Positions 41,601 to 49,774 of a stretch of DNA of 64,000 nucleotides are shown here, one piece after another. Made by a program: the position numbers and the translations under genes. How positions within the stretch are numbered: the first letter of the stretch is position 1; every line of letters begins with the position of its first letter. Below the pieces are notes generated by a model that was not told the origin of the DNA, searched no databases, and saw only the letters and a list, made by a program, of their open reading frames with translations. Source of the DNA: Corynebacterium aquilae DSM 44791. GTDB taxonomy: Bacteria > Actinomycetota > Actinomycetes > Mycobacteriales > Mycobacteriaceae. The stretch covers positions 2,193,992-2,257,991 of the forward strand of contig NZ_CP009245.1 in NCBI RefSeq assembly GCF_001941445.1, written 5' to 3'.

Positions 41601-41674
41601 GGTGGCTGTAGTTCAGCTGGTAGAGCACCAGGTTGTGATCCTGGGTGTCGCGGGTTCGAGTCCCGTCAGCCACC
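41601..41674 (+). tRNA. tRNA-His (anticodon GTG)
   Basis: It has the extra G at -1 (41601) opposite discriminator C. Acceptor GTGGCTG pairs with CAGCCAC. The anticodon loop TTGTGAT sits in CCAGG/CCTGG. Confidence 0.96.
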
Positions 41675-41680
41675 CCGAAA

Positions 41681-41716
41681 AAATGGCCTCCCACTCATTC
41701 GAGCGGGAGGCCATTT
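41681..41716 (+). terminator. tRNA-His terminator
   Basis: AAATGGCCTCCC pairs with GGGAGGCCATTT. Confidence 0.8.
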
Positions 41717-41784
41717 GCCATATCCAAGGAAAGCTATACCAAGCATCGCGCTATCTCAGCGCCTGCCTGGCAACGCCTCCAAGC

Positions 41785-41949
41785 CTAGGAAGACCAGAGA
41801 CCATCCCAGGCAGCATTCCACACATCGCGGTAGGCGTCGAAAGGCGGCGCTAACGGCGCATCTGGGGTGTCAGAAGACCACACTGGAAGACCCAGAAGAA
41901 GAAGCGGAATTCCAACGATCAGGCGACCAATGAGAACGATGACCTCCAT
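41785..41949 (-). CDS. Putative 54-residue small membrane-associated protein
   Basis: ATG to TAG, 54 codons. The ATG is preceded by a near-perfect Shine-Dalgarno (AAAGGAGG, complement of 41956-41963) 6 nt away, the strongest in the window. The N-terminus MEVIVLIGRLIVGIPLLLLG is one hydrophobic helix with a single Arg. The remainder is polar with four Trp and several Pro and Asp (SSDTPDAPLAPP, DVWNAAWDGLW). It could be a single-pass small membrane protein or a short secreted peptide with uncleaved leader. I do not recognise it. Nothing of this size is annotated by length cut-offs, so it is easily missed. It lies in a 620-bp gap between tRNA-His and an SDR gene. Confidence 0.6.
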   Translation of the reverse strand: MEVIVLIGRLIVGIPLLLLGLPVWSSDTPDAPLAPPFDAYRDVWNAAWDGLWSS

Positions 41950-41955
41950 GGCTGA

Positions 41956-41963
41956 CCTCCTTT
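41956..41963 (-). promoter_or_regulatory. Strong ribosome binding site of the small ORF
   Basis: On the minus strand this reads AAAGGAGG, 6 nt before the ATG. It decides the start and is the main evidence that the ORF is real. Confidence 0.6.
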
Positions 41964-42297
41964 CACAAATGGATCGAAGTAACCTAGATCATATGAAAGC
42001 CACCACATTCCCGCAATGATTTTCACCAGGGAAAGCACCCAACACACCCCAGGAAACAGGCCTTAACCAGCAGTAGCCCCAAAACCCAAAAAACTTGTAG
42101 CAGAACTGATATTTCCTGCCGGAAACAGCCACCATTGGTCTAATCAGGCACTAGCGACCCCGTAATGCACCCCCAAGAGGCGCTGCCAATCAGTCGAGAC
42201 GGCGACTACTCATGGGAAATCCCCCTGGGTGCATGCCAGGCGCCAGCACACAACCGCTCCAGAGAGAATCAGCCGTCTAGCAACAGGCTGGTAGCAA
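41964..42297. other. Spacer upstream of the small ORF
   Basis: About 330 bp. It should contain the small ORF promoter. Poly-A stretches occur near 42080-42095. No other gene or structured RNA was recognised. Confidence 0.4.
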
Positions 42298-43029
42298 TCA
42301 CTCGCTGCGCGGGCGCACAGAAATGTTGGCAATCTGCGCACTATCCCCAACCGCAAGCACACTCAGCAAGGCGCCCGCCACCTCCTGGGGATCGATGTAT
42401 TTCTCAGGGGTGTACTCCCCTTCCGTAATCCCCTGCAGCATCTCCGTATCCGTGGGCCCAGGTGCGATAGTGGTGACCCGAACACCAGAGGCGGAGGTTT
42501 CCTTGCGCAGCGTGTCCGCAAGCGCGTAAAGGGCGTGTTTCGTGGCGCAATAAAGGCCCAGTCCGGCGTGCACGTGCGTCCCGGCGCCAGAGTTGATGAA
42601 CACGACCAGCCCCTTGGAGGCCTCCAGGGCCGGCATCAAAGCCCGGGTCAGGGTTGCCGGCGCGATGACGTTGAGCATCATCTGGCGCTGCCACTGGTTC
42701 GTGGTGGTCTCCTGGAGGGGCACACGGGTGGCAACAGCAGCGGCGTGGACGAGCACGTCAACCCGGTCTACACCCAGCAGCCCCTCGGGCAGTGGGTTGG
42801 CGTCAGACAGCTGCAAAAGATCGCTGGCGACAGGAATGATCCGCTCAGAGGCCATGGCATGCAGCTTCACCTCATTACGGCCCAAGGCGTAGACGATGTG
42901 GGTTTCGGCGAGTGCCGCGGCAATGGCCTGCCCCATTCCACCGGTCGCACCGGTGACTACAGCTACGGGGATCCGCACGGTGTTTTCGTCCAAATTGCGG
43001 CCGGCGGTGGTTTCTGGCGTGGTCGTCAT
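42298..43029 (-). CDS. Short-chain dehydrogenase/reductase
   Basis: 243 residues. Cofactor motif TGATGGMGQAIA, and the catalytic Y-x-x-x-K in LYCATKHAL with the serine in VFINSGAGT. NADP(H) use is suggested by ALGRNE after the second beta strand. It is an oxidoreductase of unknown substrate. A -10 TAACCT lies 8 nt before the ATG, again leaderless. It is monocistronic. It has no special link to cmrA; the two SDRs differ in C-terminal region and length. Confidence 0.88.
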   Translation of the reverse strand: MTTTPETTAGRNLDENTVRIPVAVVTGATGGMGQAIAAALAETHIVYALGRNEVKLHAMASERIIPVASDLLQLSDANPLPEGLLGVDRVDVLVHAAAVATRVPLQETTTNQWQRQMMLNVIAPATLTRALMPALEASKGLVVFINSGAGTHVHAGLGLYCATKHALYALADTLRKETSASGVRVTTIAPGPTDTEMLQGITEGEYTPEKYIDPQEVAGALLSVLAVGDSAQIANISVRPRSE

Positions 43030-43147
43030 ACTGACTTAGGTTAGTGAAAGAGCCGACTGCCTGGGCTGTTTTTGCAGGAAAGAGAAAACCCACCCAGCAT
43101 CAATGGGTGGGGATGCTCGGGTGGGTAAAGGCCATCAGGCGAGAATG

Positions 43148-44407
43148 TTATTGGTCCTCGCGGTTCGCGTTGCCCTTAGACCAGGTCTCCCAGGGGATGT
43201 TCCAGTCGCCAAGACCGTCGTAACCATTTAGGGTGCCGCCGACGGTATTTTTCACGACCACCACGTCGCCGCGCTTGGTGTTGTTGAAGAACCACTCAGC
43301 GTTCGCGGTGGAGACGTTCAAACAGCCGTGTGAGGTGTTCTGGGAGCCCTGCGCCCACACCGACCACGGTGCAGCGTGGACGTAGATGCCCGACCAGGAC
43401 ATCTGGGTGGCGTACTTGACGTTGGTGCGGTAGCCGTCAGGTGCGGTGGTGGCAAGACCGTAGGTGGAGGAGTCCATCACCAAATCCGGGTAACGATCAC
43501 CAATGACATAGGTGCCGTTGGGGGTGGCGTATTTGTCGCGCCCCATAGAAATCGGCATGGTCTGGATCTCTTGGCCATCCTTGGTGATGGTCAGAGTTTT
43601 GGTGTTGTCGTCCGCATAGGCGATGACGGAATCACCAATGGTGAAGTTGGTCTTGTTGTCATCATCGCCCCACACCCCATCACCGAGCTTGGTGCCATGC
43701 ATCTTCACATCAACGTCGACCTTGGTGCCGGGGGTCCAGAAATCCTTTGGACGCCAGCGCAGCACCCGGTCGTTCAGCCAGAAGAAAGCGCCATCAACGT
43801 GGGGTTCAGTTTTGATGGTGATGGCTTTTTCGGCGGCTTCACGATCCGGAATGGAGGTGGAGAAGGTGATGGAGACGACCTGGCCGACACCGACGGTGGA
43901 GTCAGGGATCGGCGACAGGTAGGCCTCGGCCAGGGCGGAAGGCGCCACCGTTTGGAAGGTGGTGTTGAGCTCCTCGCCCGTGGAGGTCTTCGCCACGATG
44001 GTGTAGGTGCGGGAATACCCGAGCACCTCATCGGTCTTCCACGACTTCCCATCAGGGGCGATAGAGGACTCGATGACCTTGCCGTTTTCGTTGGTCATCT
44101 GCACGTCAGTCAGGGTGCCATCGACCGCTTTGACTGTCACCGGAGTGTCAGGATTGACGTCAGTCTCTCCGTCGGTAACGGAAGCCACGGGAGGCATCGG
44201 CATTGCGGAGGTTTCAGCCGCCGAATTCACCGACTGGTCATCGCCGTTTTTCTCAATGGTGCACGACGTCAGGGTGGCACCAAGCGCTAAGGCAGCGATC
44301 AGCGCGCACCCTTTGACCAGGGTGCGGCGCTTCGACTCGGAAAGAAACGCACGTTTTTGTGCACTCGGCACGATGGCTACTCCACTCACAGTTTGGTTGA
44401 GGCTCAT
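43148..44407 (-). CDS. L,D-transpeptidase lipoprotein (LdtMt2/LppS-like)
   Basis: 419 residues from the ATG at 44407; the ribosome binding site is weak, and a GTG about 16 codons later with GGAG upstream is an alternative. The lipobox LTSC directs lipidation. Two Ig-like domains (about 80-270) precede the YkuD catalytic domain, whose active site reads SHGCLNVS with an upstream His in IYVHAAPWS. It makes 3-3 cross-links between meso-diaminopimelate residues in peptidoglycan and is poorly sensitive to most beta-lactams except carbapenems. It is anchored on the outside of the membrane. The Ig-like layout is that of mycobacterial LdtMt2. Confidence 0.93.
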   Translation of the reverse strand: MSLNQTVSGVAIVPSAQKRAFLSESKRRTLVKGCALIAALALGATLTSCTIEKNGDDQSVNSAAETSAMPMPPVASVTDGETDVNPDTPVTVKAVDGTLTDVQMTNENGKVIESSIAPDGKSWKTDEVLGYSRTYTIVAKTSTGEELNTTFQTVAPSALAEAYLSPIPDSTVGVGQVVSITFSTSIPDREAAEKAITIKTEPHVDGAFFWLNDRVLRWRPKDFWTPGTKVDVDVKMHGTKLGDGVWGDDDNKTNFTIGDSVIAYADDNTKTLTITKDGQEIQTMPISMGRDKYATPNGTYVIGDRYPDLVMDSSTYGLATTAPDGYRTNVKYATQMSWSGIYVHAAPWSVWAQGSQNTSHGCLNVSTANAEWFFNNTKRGDVVVVKNTVGGTLNGYDGLGDWNIPWETWSKGNANREDQ

Positions 44408-45166
44408 TGGTTGGTCGAAGAAGATCACAGCACAAGGGGCGCAATCGCGCCCACGGCGTGTTCGAACAAGGCGTTCGAGGAGCACCCTGCATTAGATGTG
44501 CAGCATACCGCCTACAAGCTGGCTTTCCTACCAAGGCGACACGGCGGTGTTGCCCGCATCTTTGGATACATCTGACGGCGAGCGCTGGGTCTGGCGAAGT
44601 CTGTCGCGAGTGTGCGCCGCAAATTAACAATCGCGGTGCGAAAACTGGCAGATGGCAGCCCTCATCTTCATTCGACTTCGCACCAGCCTACACGCAGCGC
44701 ACAGCGCTAAACGTGGGCACGCACCGCTGGATGGGACGGGCTACGCACCGAGTCACAGCTTACTGAAATCGATTGCACAAGAATCACCCGCTGGGAGCCA
44801 AAAACCCGAGGTAGTTGTGACACGCCCCCTACCGCTTGCCCTTGCCACAGGGAGACAAACTCACAGCCAAATCGAAGCCAGCGAACCGTTTCGACACCCC
44901 CACCGCCCCACCCGAACGGGTTTCACCCACTTTCTTCCAACCAGCCCCGCCCTTCGCCGGCTCGCCACTTCATCCACGCCCCGCAATCTGCCCCAAACCC
45001 GGCCATGAGGAAGCCCCGCCAAAAGCTCTGCGCCCGGCATTGAAGCAACAGCGCAACAAAAATGCTCCCAAAACCCCAATCTAGCTGGCGATTTGTCAAG
45101 ATATGGGGTCGTGGGTAATATTCTTTCTCGTTGCCAGGGAGGCCGCAAGGAAGCCCAAACAACTAA
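44408..45166. other. Gene-free region between the L,D-transpeptidase gene and tRNA-Lys
   Basis: About 760 bp. It must carry the promoters of the transpeptidase gene and tRNA-Lys. Frames present have no plausible ribosome binding site or codon pattern. Confidence 0.5.
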
Positions 45167-45239
<73 letters not shown>

Positions 45240-45246
45240 CAAAATA

Positions 45247-45280
45247 ACGATGACCCCCACCGCAAGGTGGGGGTCATCGT
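45247..45280 (+). terminator. tRNA-Lys terminator
   Basis: ACGATGACCCCCACC pairs with GGTGGGGGTCATCGT over a GCAA tetraloop. Confidence 0.85.
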
Positions 45281-45331
45281 CGTATCTCCACCCGGATCCG
45301 ATTCAGCGTAGCCCACCATCATGGCTAAGCG

Positions 45332-45339
45332 GTAAATCG
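45332..45339. repeat. Target-site duplication, left copy
   Basis: GTAAATCG directly flanks the IS on the left, matching 46808-46815. Confidence 0.85.
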
Positions 45340-45380
45340 GGGCTATAGGACAAAATGTGTGTCTGCACGGCGTGTCGTGG

Positions 45381-45401
45381 ATATAGGACAAAAAGTGTGT
45401 C
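45381..45401 (+). repeat. Subterminal copy of the IS inverted repeat
   Basis: ATATAGGACAAAAAGTGTGT plus a final C repeats the left terminal sequence 38 bp further in. It lies between the transposase stop and the left end and may be a second transposase-binding site. Confidence 0.75.
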
Positions 45402-45445
45402 CGGTTTTAGCGGGGTTGGCCTTTTCGGATTCCTATAGAGTGGGT

Positions 45446-46660
45446 CTAGCCGGTGTCGATACCGGTGTCGTATTCGGCAGGAGCTCCAGTGGGGTTGCTG
45501 TCGGTTAGTGCTTCGGTGGCTGTTTTAACTTTGGCGAGTTGGTTAGTCCCGAAGTCGTGTTGCCTGGCGATTTCTATGAGGTCGCCAGGCTTTTTCGTTC
45601 TGCTTAGCAGCCACCATTCGCAGAGTTTTCTTTGGCGTTCTGCGGGTAGTCCTCTGTGTGCGTGCAGCAGGGCTTTCAAGGGGCTGTTGATGCCGCCTTC
45701 TAGGCTGTTGGTGCTGGATTGGTAGATCGCCTCGTAGATGGTGTTGGGGCTGTCGGTGTCTGTGCCGATGACCGCGATGGATTGTTCGATGAAGGCGAAC
45801 AGGTGGTTTCGCCGGGTTTGTTCCATCAGGATGCGGTGGGCGCTGCGTGCACGGTCGTGGGTGTACCAGTAGTGCTTGTTTTTCCTTTTGTTGTTGGGGA
45901 TAAGCACTTTGGGGCAGCTGTCGATGTAGGTTTTTTCATCCAGCCAGTCGCGGTATTGGTTGCTGACCTGGTGAAAGAGAGTGACCCATTGTGCTGCTTG
46001 TTGGTTGTTGGTGACTTTCAGCAGTTTTAGCGATAGGGCGCGTAGGGCTTTGCCGCAGTTGGATTGGGGGCGTGTTGTGACGTATCGCTGGACGTTGCGT
46101 TTGATGTGGATCAGGCAGCGTTGGATGTGGGTGTGGGCTTGTGGGGTGGCTGGATCGTTTGGGAAGACGTCGTTGATTGCTGATAGTGCGGCATTGCACC
46201 CATCTGTGGTGATCAGTCGGGGGCGTTGGATTCGGTGGAGGAGGTGTTGGTATGCCCGGGTGTTTTCGCTGTGTGACCAGTGCCAGGTCAGTACTTTGTT
46301 GGTGGTTGATGCGATGAGCAGGCATTGCTGTTTGTTGAAGTAGGTGGCGTCGATAAAGACTTGTTCGTCGTAGTTGTTGTCGCCTGTGGGGGTGGGGATG
46401 GGGATGAGCCAGAAAGGTTCGAACCAGCGTTGTAGTGTGCGTCGGCTGAGTTGGTGGTGGCGGGCGAAGTCTGCCAGTGATTGGGTGGATTGGACCCAGG
46501 ACAAAAACAGTGTGAAGCGAACGAGTTGTGTGTGGGCTGTATTTGTTTGTGTGAAGGAGTGTCCGCAGTGTTTGCAGCGCCATCGTTGGCGGTTTTTGCT
46601 GGTTGAGCCGTTTTTCTTTGTGGGTGATTGGCAGATGGGGCAAGTAGGTGATGTTGGCAT
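45446..46660 (-). CDS. IS1249-family transposase
   Basis: 404 residues. The N-terminal zinc ribbon has Cys 7/10 and 29/32, followed by an HTH (LADFARHHQLSRRTLQRWF). The DDE residues are visible as D104 in FIDATYF, D153 in TTDGCNAAL and E321 in SLEGGINSPL. The layout is that of the Corynebacterium IS1249 group within IS256/mutator-type transposases. The gene is full length with no frameshift, so the element could still be active. It is transcribed towards tRNA-Lys. Composition is poorer in GC than its neighbours, consistent with transfer. Confidence 0.9.
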   Translation of the reverse strand: MPTSPTCPICQSPTKKNGSTSKNRQRWRCKHCGHSFTQTNTAHTQLVRFTLFLSWVQSTQSLADFARHHQLSRRTLQRWFEPFWLIPIPTPTGDNNYDEQVFIDATYFNKQQCLLIASTTNKVLTWHWSHSENTRAYQHLLHRIQRPRLITTDGCNAALSAINDVFPNDPATPQAHTHIQRCLIHIKRNVQRYVTTRPQSNCGKALRALSLKLLKVTNNQQAAQWVTLFHQVSNQYRDWLDEKTYIDSCPKVLIPNNKRKNKHYWYTHDRARSAHRILMEQTRRNHLFAFIEQSIAVIGTDTDSPNTIYEAIYQSSTNSLEGGINSPLKALLHAHRGLPAERQRKLCEWWLLSRTKKPGDLIEIARQHDFGTNQLAKVKTATEALTDSNPTGAPAEYDTGIDTG

Positions 46661-46807
46661 TTACCCCGCATACCACATGTTGTTTGAAAAACGGGGATAT
46701 TTGACCTGAGGCTGGTTTAGCTCCTTGTCAGGAGATGAAAAACGCCTTTATCGCAGGTCAGCACTTGAAAAAACATACTTACAGACACACTTTTTGTCCT
46801 ATAGCCC

Positions 46808-46815
46808 GTAAATCG
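46808..46815. repeat. Target-site duplication, right copy
   Basis: GTAAATCG, identical to 45332-45339. Confidence 0.85.
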
Positions 46816-46909
46816 CGTCCGAGTCACGCTCGGATACGTCACACACGTTGGTGGGAATTAGTTTTCGACAAACCTCTCCCCCGCCCCGCGCAGCAGTTAT
46901 TCTATGCGC

Positions 46910-47476
46910 ATGCATGCTTTGATCATTGTGGACGTCCAACCCGACTTCTGCCCCGGCGGGCCGCTGGCAACCAGCCGGGGTGACGAGGTAGCCGGGCTGA
47001 TTGCCCAACACGTCGCGGACAATGTCTCCTCCTATGACGCCATTGTCAGCACCCAGGACTGGCACATCGATCCAGGCTCCCACTTCTCCAGGAACCCTGA
47101 CTTTGTGGATTCCTGGCCCGTGCATTGTGTCGCCGGAACCGATGGGGCAAAACTCCACCCACTGTTGGCCCCCATTGCGGAAAATATCGAAGGCCACTTC
47201 CTCAAAGGGGAATACTCCGCCGCATATTCGGGTTTCGAAGGCCACCTGGCTGACAGCGAGCAAACCTTGGCGCAATGGCTTCACGCCCGCGGTATTACGA
47301 CTGTAGATGTGTGTGGCATTGCCACCGATTTTTGTGTCAAGGCCACAGCAAGCGATGCACTAGCCAACGGCTTTGGCGTGACCGTGTTGTCCGAATTGTG
47401 TAGCGCCGTCGCGCAAGACTCTGGGATTAAGGCTTTGCAGGACTTGGCGGACGCCGGCGCCCGCATTCAGGACTAG
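46910..47476 (+). CDS. pncA: Nicotinamidase / pyrazinamidase
   Basis: 188 residues. The ATG at 46910 was chosen because -10 TATTCT ends at 46903, so an upstream ATG at 46904 would be within the promoter spacer. Isochorismatase-like fold: catalytic Asp in IIVDVQPDF, Lys in HFLKGEYS and Cys in ATDFCVKA, with the metal site in TQDWHIDPGSH. It converts nicotinamide to nicotinate for NAD salvage and would activate pyrazinamide. It is monocistronic. The IS right end is 100 bp upstream, so the IS could affect its expression. Confidence 0.95.
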   Translation: MHALIIVDVQPDFCPGGPLATSRGDEVAGLIAQHVADNVSSYDAIVSTQDWHIDPGSHFSRNPDFVDSWPVHCVAGTDGAKLHPLLAPIAENIEGHFLKGEYSAAYSGFEGHLADSEQTLAQWLHARGITTVDVCGIATDFCVKATASDALANGFGVTVLSELCSAVAQDSGIKALQDLADAGARIQD

Positions 47477-47602
47477 ACAGATCACACGCGCTGGGGTGTG
47501 CGAATTAGCCGGCATAAGCACCCCATGACCGCACCCCCTGACTGTGGGATGCGTGGCGGTTACGCACTGTTGTGCACACGCCCTTAAAAGTCCACCAACG
47601 CG

Positions 47603-47649
47603 CGAAGCCCTCGCCACCACGGATGTTCTCCGGGAGGCGAGGGCTTCGT
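47603..47649. terminator. Hairpin between pncA and the DUF3618 gene
   Basis: CGAAGCCCTCGCC pairs with GGCGAGGGCTTCG between two convergent genes. Confidence 0.75.
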
Positions 47650-47709
47650 GTTAGTGATATGAGAAACTAGCGGGCCTGCAAAGCACCCGCTGGTTGGTAT
47701 TTGCTCGGC

Positions 47710-47985
47710 TTATTCGCCGGAGAGAAGCTTCTGCAGGGTTTCCAGGTCCTTGGAGCGCTTGCGGGACTTGGAGATGGAAAAAGCGATGCCAGCAACGACG
47801 ACTGCGGCGACACCAGCAACGATGGCCTGCACCTTGGGGTCGCGCAGCTTATCAGTGGCGGACTGCTTGGCGTCATCAACCAGGTTGGCCGGGCGGGTGC
47901 GCTCTGCGAGCTGGTCGAGGGTAGAGGCCAGCTGGCCGCGGGTGCGCTCGATTTCGCGCTGGATGTCGTCAATGTTGCGTGCCAT
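47710..47985 (-). CDS. DUF3618-type small membrane protein
   Basis: 91 residues from the ATG at 47985 with GTGGAG upstream. The N-terminal segment NIDDIQREIERTRGQLASTL matches the DUF3618 helix found in actinobacterial membrane proteins. One transmembrane helix follows (VQAIVAGVAAVVVAGIAF), then a basic tail (SKSRKRSK). It is cytoplasmic-side amphipathic with a single anchor. Function is unknown in the family; it is often linked with envelope stress or cell-division neighbourhoods. In corynebacteria it is found near bcp. Confidence 0.82.
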   Translation of the reverse strand: MARNIDDIQREIERTRGQLASTLDQLAERTRPANLVDDAKQSATDKLRDPKVQAIVAGVAAVVVAGIAFSISKSRKRSKDLETLQKLLSGE

Positions 47986-48203
47986 GGTGTGCTCCACTTC
48001 TTTGGGTAAACAACTAATGTAAGAAAAGTTTAGCGTCAGCGGGGTCTCTGTTGAGCCTTAGCCCACCGGATAAGTGTCCAGGGTGGGATTTTTTCGCTCT
48101 GCTGGCGCTTCGCCACGACAGCCAACTGTATTAGATTCGGCACCGAACTGCACCCTCTTTAGCGCCCCAGCGCAGCCGGTGGCTTTTCGCTTAAGCTGGC
48201 CGC

Positions 48204-48692
48204 ATGACTGATCAACCTGTTTCCACCCCCGCACGCTTAGAAGTCGGCGATCCGGCACCGGCGTTTAGCCTGCCCAACGCCGATGGTGGCACCACGTCCC
48301 TGTCGGACTACGCCGGCCGGAAGGTCGTGGTGTATTTCTACCCGCGCGCAAACACCCCGGGCTGCACTAAGGAAGCCTGTGATTTCCAGGAGTCCCTTTC
48401 CGACCTTGAGGGCCTGGGTATCGATGTGGTGGGTATTTCCCCTGACAAGGTCGACAAGCTGGCGAAATTCCGTGACGATCACGGGTTGTCTTTCCCGTTG
48501 CTCTCGGACGAGGATCGTTCGGTGATGACGGCCTATGCCGCCTTCGGTGAGAAGAAGAATTACGGCAAGGTGGTGCAGGGCGTTATTCGTTCCACGTTCC
48601 TGGTGGATGAGGCCGGCAAGATTGAACTGGCCATGTACAACGTTCGTGCCACCGGACATGTGGCGCGGGTGCTAAAGCAACTGCAGGACTAG
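48204..48692 (+). CDS. bcp: Thioredoxin-dependent thiol peroxidase (Bcp/PrxQ)
   Basis: 162 residues. The peroxidatic Cys is at 54 in NTPGCTKEACDF, with a possible resolving Cys at 59, the Bcp/PrxQ arrangement. YFYPRANTPGC and the later RSTFLVDEAG are typical. It reduces peroxides with thioredoxin in the cytoplasm. TTAAGC lies 7 nt before the ATG, possibly a leaderless promoter. The order pncA, bcp, TetR, acpS, fas follows C. glutamicum. Confidence 0.95.
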   Translation: MTDQPVSTPARLEVGDPAPAFSLPNADGGTTSLSDYAGRKVVVYFYPRANTPGCTKEACDFQESLSDLEGLGIDVVGISPDKVDKLAKFRDDHGLSFPLLSDEDRSVMTAYAAFGEKKNYGKVVQGVIRSTFLVDEAGKIELAMYNVRATGHVARVLKQLQD

Positions 48693-49069
48693 CCACGCCA
48701 GAGGGCCTAAGTTTTGCTCTTTCGTGTCTCACGCCTTCTCGCCTGTGCGAGGGGGCGTGATGGCTTTGTGCCCTACCCCTTCTGGGGTGTGTGGCCGGGG
48801 TGTGGTCAAGGTGACATCACTTTGCCCCCAAAGGTGGGAGAAAGCAGGCGCGGAAAACTGGTATGTGTCCGTACAATGGGACTTTCGTGGGCAATACTGT
48901 GCCCGCACCGTGCCCACTGTGCCCACTGTGCCCACTGTGCCCACTGCGTGGTGAGTCGTTGGGGACTATCTCAGTTCTGTGCCTAGAGCACCAAAACTTT
49001 GCCCTTGGCACGAAAGTCACCACCACGATCTGTGGGTCTAGCACTGCCCGCGTTTTGAAGAAGGAAAGG
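48693..49069. promoter_or_regulatory. fasR-like upstream region with tandem and inverted repeats
   Basis: 377 bp. It contains four tandem copies of the 9-mer GTGCCCACT (48910-48945). A 10-bp inverted repeat, GACTTTCGTG (48880-48889) and CACGAAAGTC (49009-49018), brackets the tandem repeats. TACAAT at 48872-48877 is a -10 candidate. This is a likely control region for the TetR gene, possibly autoregulatory. Confidence 0.55.
48910..48945. repeat. Tandem repeat, 9-bp unit, four copies
   Basis: GTGCCCACT is repeated four times without interruption in the upstream region of the TetR gene. Copy number may vary between strains. Confidence 0.9.
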
Positions 49070-49762
49070 ATGCCAGCTGTGACCACTGCCGACGATCATG
49101 TGTCACTCGAAAAAGCTGCGCCGGAAATCCTTCTCCCCCGCCGCCGGCCCGCCCAGCAGCGCAGCCGGGAGCGTTTTAATCGCATCCTCAAAGCGGCTCG
49201 CAGCGTGCTGGTGGATGTGGGCTTTGAATCTTTCACTTTTGATGAGGTGGCCCGCCGCGCCGAGGTTCCCATCGGCACCCTGTATCAATTTTTCGCCAAC
49301 AAGTATGTGCTGATTTGCGAGCTCGACCGGGAGGACACTGCCGGCATTGTTTCCGAGCTGAAGCGTTTTTCCGAGCTGGTTCCGGCGCTGCAGTGGCCGG
49401 ACTTCCTCAATGAGTTCATCGATCACTTGGCGTCCCTGTGGCATGACGATCCCTCCCGGCGCGCGGTGTGGCATGCGGTGCAGTCGACTCCTGCGACGCG
49501 TGCGACGGCTGCGTTGACGGAGTCTGAGATGTTGGCGATTATCGCTGAGGTGATGCGGCCGTTGTCGCCTGGGGCGGCGCGTGAGGTGCGTACGCAGTTG
49601 GCGGGCATTTTGGTGCATACGGTGTGTAGTTTGTTGAATTTTGCGGTGCGTGATGCGCAGTTGGGGGCGTCGTCGGCGGAGAATGAGGCGGCGTTTGCTG
49701 CGACTGTTGCGGAGATTAAGCGCATGGTTGTGGCGTATTTGTTTGCTGTTGCTACGGGCTAG
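49070..49762 (+). CDS. fasR: TetR-family regulator, FasR-like (fatty acid synthesis)
   Basis: 230 residues from the ATG at 49070. A GTG at 49079 has better Shine-Dalgarno spacing (AAAGGA, 8 nt) and may be the true start. HTH: RILKAARSVLVDVGFESFTF followed by EVARRAEVPIGTLYQFFANK. The C-terminal helices carry ligand-domain features without specific motifs. Position upstream of acpS-fas matches FasR of C. glutamicum (NCgl2404, from memory), a repressor of fasA/fasB that responds to acyl-CoA. Here an 11-kb uptake cluster separates the two. Codon use switches at about 49480 from C-ending to G/T-ending, within the gene. Confidence 0.75.
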   Translation: MPAVTTADDHVSLEKAAPEILLPRRRPAQQRSRERFNRILKAARSVLVDVGFESFTFDEVARRAEVPIGTLYQFFANKYVLICELDREDTAGIVSELKRFSELVPALQWPDFLNEFIDHLASLWHDDPSRRAVWHAVQSTPATRATAALTESEMLAIIAEVMRPLSPGAAREVRTQLAGILVHTVCSLLNFAVRDAQLGASSAENEAAFAATVAEIKRMVVAYLFAVATG

Positions 49763-49774
49763 CGGGGGCTGGGT

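Larger units (their letters stand above)
45340..46807 (-). mobile_element. IS1249-like insertion sequence (IS256 family), complete
   Basis: 1468 bp with terminal inverted repeats. The left end GGGCTATAGGACAAAA and the reverse complement of the right end agree at 25 of 26 positions. The 8-bp duplication GTAAATCG flanks both ends, as expected for IS256-family elements. One intact transposase gene fills the element on the minus strand. A subterminal copy of the repeat lies 38 bp inside the left end. It inserted between tRNA-Lys and pncA, upstream of the pncA promoter. The intact duplication suggests recent insertion. Confidence 0.88.

Noticed and set aside
43030..43050. TTAGGTTAG resembling a DtxR half site upstream of the SDR gene
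   Set aside because: Only the left half matches; the sequence is better explained as the reverse complement of the -10 TAACCT.
48062..48094. Hairpin CCCACC/GGTGGG followed by a T-run before bcp
   Set aside because: The stem is only six pairs with a 14-nt loop and no plus-strand gene ends here.
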